Assembly (NCBI GenBank): GCA_950106755.1
Contig: OX467091.1
Span: 22,151,538-22,215,537, forward strand
Direction: 5' to 3'
Source of the DNA: Climacium dendroides
Taxonomy: Eukaryota; Streptophyta; Bryopsida; Hypnales; Climaciaceae
DNA length: 64,000 nucleotides
The notes below the pieces were generated by a model. It was given only the letters and a program-made list of their open reading frames with translations, searched no databases and had not been told where the DNA came from. Below are positions 46,001-57,648 of this stretch, piece by piece (within the stretch, counting starts at the first letter, position 1; each line of letters begins with the position of its first letter). The position numbers were made by a program, and so were the translations under genes.

Positions 46001-47163
46001 TTACAACAAAAGTTTAAGGATGAGTAGTTGTTTTTTTGTCCTTTTAAAAGGATTCTTTATCTTCAATTGGACACTATCATCCATTAGATACTGAATGTCT
46101 TCATGGACATTTAAAGGTTTTACTAAATGATCAATGTAGGACCTTCTTACTAGCCTCTAAAATGTGAGGGTGTAGGTTGCTAGGTTACCAATATTATATT
46201 GATTTATCCTATTCACGAAGTGAAGGTAAGATATGAATGTCATCTACAAAATCAAGGTGAGGAAGGATTGACCTCCTTATTGTCCCAATCAAGGATAAAT
46301 GTAAAATTTTTCCCTTTTTTGTGTTGTGTAAATTTTATGTTTTTTCGCCTCTCCGAGCTAATTTGGAGCCTTTGATTGCAAATATGAATTTAGAATTTGC
46401 AAATTTTATCATTAGTGGCAAATAAATTTTTTTAGTGTTCTTTCTAAGGATAAAGTATGGAGCAATAAAGAAGTCAATCTTCCCTAGTCCAAAATTAGTA
46501 TCACTAGATTTTATTTTGAAGAAATTAGTAAAATGCAATAATTTTTCAACATAAATACATATAAAATATTATAAGTATCATGTACACTAATAGGATAATT
46601 TAGTATACAAAGATTTGTCCTATTAATATGTTTAACATTAACTTATCAATATCACATTATTTTGAATTAGTGTGGGTTTGAATAGTATATTATTAAACCA
46701 ATTTTTATAAAAATAAAAATAAAGTAATCTTCTTGTGACACTATTTTGTTGGTAACTCTAATTTCTCCCACTAATAAAATAAAGCAACCCTATGACAAAC
46801 AAAATGATTGGTTAGTCCTATTGGAATTGTCAAATTTAAAAAAAATTCTATATAAAGACAAATGTGACTGAATTGGCCTCCAAAGAGTCTCTATACTACC
46901 TCCAATCTAACAATAAATGTATCTACTATGATCTTACTTGGCTAAAGTTGTTATAATATTTTGTAACATAGCTACAATAAGCAAGTCTAAAAAAATTGTT
47001 TCTTGTAATTAAATTTATACTAAAATGGTGAAAGTTCCTATAGCAATCAATAATCACTCCATTACCATCACCATCACCCAAGGCATTGATTGTGGACACT
47101 AATTCAACCTAATGTGGCACAAATCTCATTTAAGAGAAATTTTTTCCATGCCAATACAGTTAT
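43063..47163. repeat. Long AT-rich spacer made of dispersed repeats
   Basis: No gene is recognised. 43063-43560 is probably 3' flank of the SAM-domain gene. Homologies within the window: 44115-44440 with 6100-6445 (inverted), 44705-44935 with 33930-34165 (inverted), 44940-45240 with 4430-4960 (direct) and 58690-58990 (inverted), and 45368-45800 with 29910-30355 (inverted). These repeats lie almost back to back here, and several are bounded by ttaacccctaaa-like motifs (44127, 45369). 45800-47160 is AT-rich with nothing recognised. Confidence 0.65.
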
Positions 47164-47494
47164 GCAAGGCTATAATAGATCATTTCCTAAATGTCCATCA
47201 TAGGTGGTTTACCTCTTATAGATTGATTTACCTTAGTGAGTTCGTACAAGATTGTAATAAATCATTTGCTAGGTGTCTTTCAAAGGTGGTTAGCCTCTCA
47301 TAGACTGATTTATCTTAGTGAATTCATATAAGATTGTAATAAATCATTTCATATGTTTTCAGTTATAGGTGGTTAACCTCTTATAGATTGGTTTACTTCA
47401 ATGAATGCATGCAAGACTGTAATGGATCATTCCTTAGGTGTACGTTATAAGTGGTTTGCATCTTGTAGGTGGGTTTACCTTGGAACAATTCAAC
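47164..47494 (+). repeat. Four diverged tandem repeats of 82-83 bp
   Basis: Units start at about 47165, 47247, 47329 and 47412. Each reads caag-ctgtaata-atcatt, then an ataggtggtt-acctcttatagat segment, then gatttaccttagtgaattc. The divergence is substantial, but period and order are constant. Confidence 0.8.
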
Positions 47495-47533
47495 GTACAA
47501 CAATTGGAAAGCTTTATTATAACTGACGGACAA

Positions 47534-47672
47534 ATGATGATGGATGATGGATGATGAATGGTGGATGATGGATGATGAATGGTGGATGATGGATGATGAA
47601 TGGTGGATGATGAATGGTGGATGGTGGATGATGAATGGTGGATGATGGATGGTGGATGATGAATGGTGGACG
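47534..47672. repeat. GATG/GGTG-type minisatellite
   Basis: The stretch is a run of gatggatgatgaatggtg units with variable order over about 140 bp, directly after the 82-bp repeats and about 0.65 kb upstream of the solanesyl synthase start codon. Frames through it encode only Ile/His/Ser or Met/Val/Asp-type repeats and are not genes. Confidence 0.9.
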
Positions 47673-48312
47673 ACGGCCAACTAGTACTGCATACTATCAC
47701 CGAGCTTTCAGAGGAAATGGGAGGGTTGTTGTGGGGCGACGTGGAGTCCCCACGACACAGAAACAAGAGCAGAACGCTGCCCTCGCGGCCTTCACACAAC
47801 ATCCCCTGGGCCCTCCTCTCTTCCCGTCCTTTCCGCTGGCTGTGGGTCCTTTCGCCATAACCTCCGTCACGCTCTTTCTGACCTGGACCTCACACTCCCC
47901 ACCTCATCATTCATTTCGCTGGACGCTCGCAACTCGATCCCGGTCCATTTTCGTGGACGCTTATTAGAAATCACCATTGTCGACGCTGCAATTCGCGCAC
48001 TTCCAATCAACAGAATCAAACGATACGCAGGCAGGGAGTTCCATCTTCGAATTTGTTGTTGCGTGTCGCCAATGCAGCACTTGTGCAGGATTATCTCCGC
48101 CGGAGTAGTTTCCTGTGTAGAAGGATAAGGTTGTTATTTGAACTGTCGGTTTCTGGGTGGGTCTTACTGTGCGATTACATTTTCTGGGCTCCCTGAAGCT
48201 GGCCTGGATTGGGGATTCCTGTGGGGAGCCACAACATTGGGTGATGCAAGCTCGCAGGAGGTGAGAGGAGGACGGACTCCCGTGGGTTGGGTTGGTTTCG
48301 GAGCGGCTGGCC
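47673..48312 (+). promoter_or_regulatory. GC-richer upstream region of the solanesyl synthase gene
   Basis: This region probably contains the promoter and 5' untranslated region. No defined elements could be assigned, and the frames on both strands lack recognisable domains. Confidence 0.4.
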
Positions 48313-50745
48313 ATGGCAGCTGTTTCGTGTACAGGGTTGCCGGTGACGTCGGCTTTTGCTGTGGATTCCACGACCTCGGCCTCCACTCGTGATGTGAAGG
48401 CCAGCACGAGCTTCAGCCGGGGAATGGACGTGCAACCCGTGCGGTCACGGAAAGGGGTAGGAATGGGTAGGGCAACAGGTTTTAGTATTGATGTAGCGTC
48501 CCGGATGCCGAACGAGAAGAAGAGCAGGAGGCGGCGTCTGGAGGTGGTGCAACAAGCTGCGCCTCCGCCCACGTTGAGTTTCCCCCCTCTGAATTCGTTG
48601 AAGACTTTGGACAGCGACGCCGTTCCGGATGTTTCTGGTACGAAATCGCTTCTTTGTCGGGGTCTGGAGGGTTTTTTTCGTGTTTTTTTCGTGTTTTGAA
48701 ATTTTTCCAGAGCTTAATGTGACTGGAGAAGGTGCATTTTCTTGTTTGGTTGAAATCTTTCCATTTTGAAGGTTTATGATTGTGGAGCTTTGGAGTTTTT
48801 CAGAATTGAGTACTTCGTCGGGGCGGAAGGTTTTGAATGGTGGTGCTGCTTCGTTGGAGATGATTGGAACTAAGCCGAAACTTAACCTAGCTGAGTTAGT
48901 GGCTCCTGTTGCTGAAGACTTGCTGGTTCTTAATGATAACTTGCAAAAGGTTCGTGCTTAACTCCCTCCTTGTGTGGTTTATTTTGTAACGGAACGGTGT
49001 TAGAAAGTAATGTTGCAAAATTTTTAAAATTCTGTGCCCCAAAGGAATCGTGGTTCACTTGTTTATTTATTTTTTGTACTTTTGATTGGTTCCCCTTGAA
49101 TTTTTGCTTCGACCACGCTATGCACGAGAATTTGACAGGTGATGACCTGCTGCAGATCGTGGGTGCCGATAACCCTGTGCTCATGGCAGCGGCAAAGCAA
49201 ATATTTAGTGCTGGTGGCAAGCGAATGAGGCCTGCCTTAGTCTTTCTCGTTTCCAGAGCAACTTGCGAGCTTTCTAACATACAGTACGTCCAAGCTTTCT
49301 AACATACAGTACGTCCAAGTGTTCTATGCGCTTATTGTGTCCAGATTTCCATCCATCATAAGGGGTCACTTCTTCTGAAAGTTTGCATTTAGTGTTGTGA
49401 TCGATGATTGCAAGACTTTAGGTTTTGCGAGGTAGTGGATTCTTAACGAACTTAGTAGATGGTTAAATTATTGTCTGTCTTTCTCCAGGGAGCTGCGGCC
49501 ACAGCACAGACGCTTAGCAGAAACTACTGAAATGATCCACACCGCCAGTTTGATTCATGACGATGTTTTAGATGAAAGTGACACAAGGCGTGGTATGAAT
49601 TTATGCTCTTCGACCTCATGAATTACATGTATTGCTTGGGCACTATAAATGTTATGAGGAATTTGGTAGGTAGAGTTTGACAACGAGGCACATGACATGA
49701 TGAACCATGAAGAACATCAACCATCAAGTGTGGTACGCACTGTTTCTGTAGAGCAATAGAGTGTATGTAGTCCGTTATTGTAGTCTAATTTGTTCAGCTC
49801 TGGACAGGCAAGGAAACTGTTCATCAAACGTTTGGGACTCGGGTTGCTGTACTAGCTGGTGACTTCATGTTTGCGCAAGCTTCTTGGTATTTGGCTAACC
49901 TCGACAACCTGGAAGTTATCAAACTTATCAGTCAGGTAGGCTGAGGTTTTTACCTTTACAATGGCAACTCTCTTTGAGACCCAATTCCCTTCTGACTTTG
50001 TCAGCACAAAAAATTTCCGTGACGTACAGGCCTTGATCTTGCTTGATTTGATACCTAATGATAAGGCCAGCCCGCACCAACCGAGTCATTAAATAGAGGT
50101 GCGGGCTGGCCTTATCATTCTCATCTACTAAATGAATTACTTTAGGACTCTGGTAATGTGAATTGACGATCGTTGCCTCCATTTCTGTCTTGGCAGGTGA
50201 TTAAAGACTTCGCAAGTGGAGAGATCAAGCAAGCACAGAGCTTGTTCGACACCGATGTGACACTGCAAAATTACTTAGACAAGAGTTACTATAAGACAGC
50301 TTCATTGATTGCCTCAAGCACAAAATCAGCTGCTATTTTCAGCGATTGCAGCGCAAGTACATGCAAGCACATGTTCGATTATGGGATGAACTTGGGCCTG
50401 GCCTTCCAAGTTGTGGACGACATCTTGGACTTCACGCAGACATCCGAGCAGCTGGGGAAACCCGCAGGAAGCGACCTGTCCAAGGGAAACCTGACTGCGC
50501 CAGTTTTGTTCGCTCTGGAGAAGGAACATGAGCTTCGGGAGCTGATCGACACGGAATTCACTGAAGAGGGGTCCTTGGAAGCTGCGATTGCTCTCGTGCA
50601 CCGCGGCGGCGGCATTGACAGGGCTCGTGAGCTTGCGCAACAGAAAGGCGATCTGGCTCGAAAGTCCCTGGACTGTTTGCCTCACGGCGTGGCCAGGCAA
50701 TCGCTGGAGAGGATGGTGGATTATGTGTTGGAGCGTCTATTCTAG
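48313..50745 (+). CDS. SPS: Solanesyl-diphosphate synthase (long-chain trans-prenyltransferase), plastid/mitochondrial
   Basis: Makes the long prenyl chain for plastoquinone or ubiquinone by adding isopentenyl diphosphate units to an allylic primer. Six exons: 48313-48637, 48804-48949, 49129-49283, 49489-49592, 49808-49935, 50197-50745; 468 codons plus stop. The first ATG follows a longer TTG-opened frame. The ~100-residue Ser/Arg-rich N-terminus is a probable transit peptide and explains the length relative to ~410-residue flowering-plant forms. Family segments: [20 protein letters not shown], the first aspartate-rich motif DDVLD (233-237), [30 protein letters not shown] and the second motif DDILD (360-364), then [20 protein letters not shown]. 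The donor of exon 3 lies in a 25-bp tandem duplication, and intron 5 holds a perfect hairpin. Whether the product acts in plastid or mitochondrion cannot be told. Confidence 0.95.
49268..49317 (+). repeat. Tandemly duplicated 25-bp segment containing the exon 3 5' splice site
   Basis: The unit starting agctttctaacataca and ending gtacgtcca occurs twice without a gap (from 49268 and 49293). The first copy contains the exon end (ACATACA) and donor gtacgt used in the model. Use of the second donor would add 25 bases and bring an in-frame TAA. Confidence 0.9.
50057..50119 (+). repeat. Perfect 22-bp-stem hairpin in solanesyl synthase intron 5
   Basis: Left arm 50057-50078 (aatgataaggccagcc...) is exactly complementary to right arm 50098-50119, with a 19-base loop. 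The arms are GC-rich in an AT-rich intron. Outside the 22 bp no pairing continues. It could be a small mobile fold-back, a mirtron-like small-RNA precursor, or a replication-slippage palindrome. Confidence 0.9.
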
Positions 50746-53700
50746 ATGCTTGTGTGCAGAACTAGAACTACAACTTCCCCGTGGCGAATTTGCCATCTGT
50801 AACACTAGGTTTGCACTTTTTTTTGCCCTTCCTATTTTCCTTTTTTTTGTCCCGTGTAATTTTAATTCATTGGTTTTGCCAAATGGCAATGCATCACCAG
50901 TATGAGCACTTGTTCTATGCTTGAGGTATTGATCTGTACAGTCCTTTTGGAGTTTGTAATTCGTTGTGAGCTGACCAGAGTAATCTTATGGTCTTAGAAT
51001 TCACAGAATTGCAACAAGCTTCTTGCGATCATCATTTAACCAAGCTCTCTGTACTCTCTACCTTGCAGTTCAAAATTTCTCTCTGAGAACATCCCAGATT
51101 TTATACTAGCAGGCACTCTATCATCTGCTTTAACTTACTTTCAACTGAAATGGAAGGTAATGAAGTGGAAGCATGGCATTGGTTTATTAAAGCAAGCTTT
51201 TAAAAGAGGAATGGCATGAAAGATTGAGGTTATGCTATCAAAGACGACATGGCAATGAAGCAGCACAGAAGATTGAGGATTTTTTTTTTTCCCCTTTTTT
51301 CCTTTTTGCACAAATGAAGAATTCACTTGCAGGAGAGGATTTCCTTTTTTTCACTATGCCTTGGACATTCATCAAAGGTGACATGGCAATGAAGAAGCAT
51401 TGTGCACAAATATTGTTAATTAATTGTGAAATAAGAAAGAGGGGAGCTTTTTATGCTAGTGTGAAATCTTTGGTTAGGTATTGATTCACCTAAGTTGAAG
51501 TTGGAAGACAATGAAGAGACTTTCAATTTGTACAAATTTGTACAATTGGTCACTTCAATATTAGAGTGATCCCAAAAGTCATGAAATATCACCCTCCATT
51601 TGGTTCCTAGTTCACTTATTGCAAATTGCATATGGATTCTTATTTAGCTTGTGTTTTTAGAATGATAAAAAAAATTGATTGCACTTGACCTAATTACAAT
51701 TGTATGTCTTCTTTATTAATTGATGTTTAGGTCCTTCTTTTATAGTTTTGAATTGCAAATAATGTCTCCCACTCAAATTTATGTAGTCTTCTTATATAGC
51801 TTCCATCAATGCAAAGCTTTCCTTTAGTGTAGAGCCAATAAATGGTCCACTTCTTTGATGTGATGAAGTTTTGATGTAGTCGTGTAATATTTTGAAGATA
51901 AATATACTTGAATTGAATGGTGCAACTCATACCAATGCTAGGTATTGTTATTTTATATTTGATGGATTTAAATGTAAAATTCTAATTTACATAGTTATAA
52001 TTGTGTTATAAATACCTTTATTCAAATTGACCCTATTTTTAGAGAGAGAATGGAGATGAGGTGATCCTTAAATGGACTACTCTGGCAATTGAATGCATCG
52101 AGGAAAAATTGTTTTTCTATTGCAAGAGCCAATCAATGTCTTTGATTTTTGCACATCACTTTACAAAGTTGCAAGTGGATGGATTTTGGAAGACCTATGG
52201 TCACTAATAGGTGCCTATGTCCTAAATCTTTGAAAATTTATAAGTAATTCAAAAATGCTTGGAAAAATACAAAACCACTTGTGTTAGGTTCCATATCTAT
52301 TTTTCTTTCTCTGAAAAATGATAAAAAAAATAAATTTGTCCACAGAAACCAATGAAAAAGGTGGACCAATCCTTAAATGGTCGCTTTTTAGAGCATACTA
52401 CCTTAAATATTTCACATTCATCATGGAATTTGCTATGGTTTGAAACAAGAAATGGAACCCACACAAAATAGTGAAATTAGGTTGCTTTAACAATTGGATT
52501 GTCTTACTCAGGAAAGTTACCTCACGACTCACCACTTGTCTAGATGGAGGCACAAGCAATTCTCTATACCTAAGCCACAAATCAGTGTACCAACCCATGC
52601 AACACACATAGTTCCCACACTATTGCATCCTTCTACAGTAACTGTACTTATTTATATAGTGTGAAATGTCGAGAAATTAGTGAGGAACAACCTAATTTCA
52701 CTATTCAGTGTAGCAGTTGTGTTGGTTCGATGTATTTCCAAATTCGAGATGCAACGCACTAAATTTCTTGATGCTGATTTAGGACCACCCATTCCCAATC
52801 AGAGATCCATACCCAACCTATAGGGAGTAGTTATTTCCAACCAAGGTTGGAACAAATCTCCAGCCCAAAGCTTGGAATGTGTTTCTTTCCTCCTTCTCAA
52901 GGTTGGGACCAGTAAGATCATGACACTTGTGTCAAAATAGTGAGCTAAGAAGTAGGAGGCAATGAGTAGTAAAGTAGTTCTTCCATGATCGGAATTGGAT
53001 GACTCCAAACATTGAACGTGGGTCTAAACCAATTTTCACCCTTCAAAATCCATAGTAATTTCAGTCCAAGCCATGAAATTACCAAAAATTTTGGGCAAAT
53101 CTTCATCGTTTCTATCTTTGCGCCTCCAGAAATAGTTGCTTCACCTTGCGCTACTCTAGATCATGTCCATAATTGCTTATTTGATCGGTTATGGATGGCT
53201 TCACCTTACCACTTTTTTCTTTTTTTTTAAAATTTTTTATAGTACCCCTTAGTTTGTTGGTTTTGGAAATACGTGCCTTATCCCCTAGTCACTATTATTC
53301 AAATAGTGTATTCCAACCCCCCTTCACCCTTCAACTCTGACACTCACCCTAATCTGGTTCCAAGTAGGCCGAAGCACCTGGCATGGGCTGCCTGTATTCC
53401 CACCAACTGGCTGCCCAGACCCTCTGCCACGTCACACCCAGTTAACCACGATCCTAACCCAGATCCTAACCCCAGTTCAAACCCTGCCCCCCGCACGCTA
53501 ACCACAGTAAAATGCCAACTAGGAGCTCATAACTCCGCGCAAAACCCCCTTTCCTTCCCGTCTCCTCTTGCGCGCCCAAGCAAGCACTCACCTCCGCAGT
53601 CCACACCCTTCAGTTCTTCCCCTTCTAAGTTATTCTCCATCCCCGCGAATAGTTGATTCCCCGTTTGTTGCCAAACTTGAAGCTCCCCACAGGGGCGGAG

Positions 53701-54809
53701 GAGCAAGGCATCCGTAACAAGCCAGGGGGAGCTGGCTGCAACCCTAAACCCTTTCGTTAATCCCATTCTTTAGCTCACGTCTTTCTACTCTTTTTTTTTC
53801 TCTCTCCACACGCAATCACTTCCGTATGGAGTATCGCAAGCTCGAGAACGGGGTCTTGCGGATGTGACTGTCACCGACCTCGTTGCACAGGTTTGTGGTA
53901 GTGGATTGTATGCTTGGTGTTTGGTTTTGGAGTGAGATTTGTGAGAGTTTTGAGATTTGGGGTGAGATTTTGGTGAGATTTGAGGTACTGATGAGGTTGT
54001 TTGGGTGGAACTTGGAGTGGAATTCGAGGTTTGTTAGGGTTTCGGATGGATCCGAGAGTGTGAAAGCGCAATGTGAGTGGAGGGTTCTGGATAGTGGACG
54101 GACAGAATCAGTCGGCTCGGTTTGGGAGAAGTTTGGTTTAGGGATCGTCTTAGGGGAGTAGGGTTTCGGAACGTGGTTTTTCCGCCGTGGTTTGGGGATC
54201 GCTGTTTGAATTTTTAGGGGGTTCGAAGTGCACAAGCTTTGGAGCGGAATTTTCATGTGTAGGGCAAGGGCTTGGGATGAAGTTCGAAACAAGAGCGTTT
54301 GTGTAGTTTGAATTTTTCGGTTGATCTTGAAGAGGTGTAAAATCCTTAGGCTTTATGTGTCATTCTTGAGGACGCCTGCCCTGAACATCCGTGGAATCAT
54401 TGTAAACGAATCTTTATTCTTGTTGTGGACGAGCTTGAGCTCTTGTCATGTTTGCAAAGGCTGGTGTTGGGTCACACTAGAATTCTTCTCTTCTTTTCTT
54501 TTCATCCAGTGATTTGTTGACAGGTTTGCCTGTGGACTCGTGTGAGTGATTGTATGCATGAATGAATCGCTTCACAAGTGGGCTAGTTTTTCGATATTTT
54601 AGTGTTTGAGATTTTTTGTGCAAGTGGTGTGCTACTCTGGAATGGTAAGGGGCTTGTTAGAATTTGAGGTTTGTGTATATTCATTGTGAGATTCTGAGTG
54701 GTCAACCCATTTTTCTGGTGATGCAGATTTTGGGGCACAAGAAGGAACCCGCAGTCTTCACATGAAAGTCTGGACTTTTTGTGCAAGCGGGTTGTGGTAG
54801 CCAGGCAAC
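50746..54809. repeat. Repeat-rich spacer and TOM2A upstream region
   Basis: 50746-51130 is the solanesyl synthase 3' flank. 52040-52370 is a dispersed repeat whose inverted copy is 63600-63895. 53270-53780 is GC-rich and includes short direct words (gatcctaaccc twice). Its 127-codon frame is Pro/Ser-rich with no domain and is judged promoter or leader. 53880-54726 is probably a long 5' leader intron of TOM2A ending gatgcag. No gene is called. Confidence 0.5.
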
Positions 54810-57648
54810 ATGTCTTGCCAGGGATTCCTCCAATGTATTCTGAAACTGATCAACTTCTTGCTGACCTTGGTTGGGGCGTACATGATCGTCTACTCTCTAT
54901 GGATGTACAAGGAATGGAGTTCTATGAACCATCATCACGGTGAAGGAGCTGCCCTGGTATCAAATGCGGACCTGAATGGTCTGCTTGGCGAGGGAGTGCT
55001 TGTGGAGCAGCTCGCAAGACCCTTGTTGAAAGAGAGTTTGAAATTGTCAGATGTTCCTGCTCCGTGGTGCGTAATTCCGTCTTTTCTGCTATTGGATCAT
55101 GTGCTTGGTTTATCATGACGAGTGATGAGCTTTTGTGTTTGGATTTCTTGTTATGAACTAACCCCCAAATGTCCAATTTCCATATCAACTTCCATTGATT
55201 ATGTCAATATGGAAGCAGACACTTTTGGCCATTTGGGTACTCGAGCTTATTTTAGAAGTGCATTTTGGAAGCTAGCAGTCGCTTATACTGCATAGTGCAT
55301 TGATACGTGTTTCTTTTGTTTCGAAAATTTATGGCTTCACTTCCTCTTTCGATTGGTCCATTTTGTTACGTTCCTTTGAAGCTTCTTAAATGCTTTACCT
55401 CAACTCCTATTGATATGGAAGTGGCCATTTTGGTAGTTAGGGATGAATTTGCAGACTTTTTCTGGGTCTGTGATTGTAATGAATCAAGTAATCAGAGTTG
55501 TTTGCTCACTAGGTGAGTGGTGGGTGCAGGTTTATCTATGCTTTCTTCGGTACTGGGGCAATCACATGCTTTGTCTCTTTGACAGGCCATGTTGCCGCTG
55601 AGTTGAGCAACAGCTTCTGTCTCGCATGCGTATCCTGCACTGAACGTTTTGGATTTTAGAAGACTTGTCTAGGAAAAGATGTTTTTCCCCCTCTTGGTCA
55701 TTCTAAGTTTTTGAAGTTCTGCGGATGTATTTTACCAAAAAGATTATTATCCTGTGGAATTAGGTTCTCATAAGTGTAATTGCATTGGCAACATTCCTAC
55801 AGTTTTATTATTTTTCTTAATGAAAACTACAGTACAGTGTGCTTCAAGTTGTGCTGATATTGGCACAATTCGCAGTGGCTGGGCTTCTATTTTTTGACCG
55901 GCATTGGCGGGAGGTAGAGCCTCTTCCCAACTTTGTTTATTGGATTATCCTTCTTCGATTTATGCCTGATATACTTCGTGACAGTTCTGACGTTGCTTCT
56001 GCTAATTGCAGGATGTACCAGAGGATCCCACTGGCGAGTTGGACAAAGTTCAAGAATTTGTAGTGGAGAATCTTGACATCTGCAAATGGATTGCCCTAGG
56101 GGTGGTGCTTCTAGAAGTGAGTTCTTATATTCTGAAATTTTATATACTTATGGGGTTTTTTTGCTTGAAAATTTAATCTTAGGGCCACTTTATATTGCTC
56201 AAGTTGAAGCAACGAGCTTCAGATAACAATCTTTTAAATTTGATCACATCTCGTGCAACTACGGGTTAGATAATACGCTTAACATAATTCATTGCATTTC
56301 TGACACCTTATGATGCATTTTAGGTATCAAATGTTCAATTTACATCAAAAAGGTGGCTTGGAAACTTGTTATCTCAAATATTTTTAGCATTACCCCTGGA
56401 AGCCATGTTAGCATCACCTCTTCGTGCTCATTCTTGTTACTTGGACTACTGTAAAGTAAACATTGAACATAACGAGGCAAAATGATTTTTGCACAAATCA
56501 TGGTGTAGGGTTCCTGTGCATTCGTAAGAGACCGTTATGCAAATGCGACATCCTACTAGAGAATCTGTGAAATGGTTAGCTAAGCAATGTATTGGTTAGC
56601 AATGTAATATTGAAGACGGTCTAATACTGATTGTTGTAAAGAATTTATTCAAATTCTTGCTATTCTAATAACCTGTTGTGTATTCAGCGTGATCGTAGTT
56701 ATTCTCTCCTATTATCTTATGATTCTAGTGTATCAAATGTATTTCAGATTTCCAACATTTGTGAACCAGCCTGATGTCAGGGTCTTATATTGATGTTGCC
56801 TACGCAGGTGCTTGGTTTGTTCTTTGCTTTTCTCCTGCGGGCTATTTCTTCAAGCTCACGAAGAAATTATGACAGTGATGACGACTACATGATACCGAGG
56901 TCAGCTCCCCGACAGCCTGCAAACAACCGTCAGGCAAATCAAGCCAACCCTGCAGCAGGTTCCGGGGGTGCTACAGAAGCTCGGGCTCCTCGTACCGATG
57001 CTTGGAGCACTCGAATGCGTGAAAAGGTACATCATCACGAAAGACCTCCCATTCGATTGGTAAAGTTCTTAGCGTCAAGTTAGTAGGCATTACAGTCATA
57101 TAGTCCTCATGTTGAGAGTGAATGGTAATTTAATGTTAGTGGAACTCTAATGGTATGATCTTCAGGTTAGATTGATATTATATTGTTAACACTACCATTA
57201 ACCCCTAAGCTCTCCGACATCCATATTGTGAATGTGGATGATGAACAGAGTGCTTCAAGCCAATGTTTCATCCAAAGCAATTCTTGAATCTCTAATCTCG
57301 AGGGTGATCTTTTTTTGTGACCAATGTGATGAAATGACGGAAATGATATATTTGTACAAAGAAAGGATTAATAACTTTTTGAATCTAATAGGGGATCGTT
57401 TGAAAGAGTGAACTTGTTCATAACACACTGTAGACTTTTGTTGCAGATTCTTGACTTTTCTTTCCGAATCTTTCTTTCTTTTATGCTTTGATAGGAAACT
57501 TTTTGTGCTGAGGATTGAGCCATGTTTTGTGCAGTATGGTTTGGACACTACAGAGTTCTCAGCCAATCCGTCCGAGTCAAGGAGATTCCCGCAACAGAAT
57601 CAGACTCCCGGGGCCGAGGAGCAGCAGAGCCGCTGCGTTATAATGTAG
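54810..57648 (+). CDS. TOM2A: TOM2A-type tetraspanin-like membrane protein
   Basis: Four-span membrane protein of the tetraspanin superfamily; in Arabidopsis TOM2A resides in the tonoplast and is a host factor used by tobamoviruses. Six exons: 54810-55066, 55530-55629, 55833-55913, 56012-56116, 56808-57026, 57535-57648; 291 codons plus stop. The order matches the family: N-terminal helix (LKLINFLLTLVGAYMIVYSL), then FIYAFFGTGAITCFVSLTGH, VLQVVLILAQFAVAGLLFF with DRHWRE, then ICKWIALGVVLLEVLGLFF. A cytosolic tail has YDSDDDYMIPR and the strongly conserved TDAWSTRMREKYGLDTTEF and NPSESRRFPQ. The protein ends RCVIM, a CaaX-like box (CVIM) suggesting prenylation. The extracellular loop is longer and more polar than I recall for Arabidopsis. 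A leader intron upstream is likely. Confidence 0.93.
56165..56530 (+). repeat. Dispersed repeat in TOM2A intron 4, second copy of the gatA intron 2 repeat
   Basis: The stretch aligns with 9980-10330 over several hundred bases, with shared words such as gcaacgagcttc / gcaacaagattc, tgacacctta and tcacctcttcgtgctcattcttg. It makes up about half of the intron and has no coding potential. Confidence 0.75.

Noticed and set aside
47393..47802. His/Ile/Ser-rich frames
   Set aside because: They are translations of the GATG minisatellite.
53273..53656. 127-codon Pro/Ser-rich frame
   Set aside because: Low-complexity composition and short direct DNA repeats; better explained as GC-rich upstream sequence of TOM2A.
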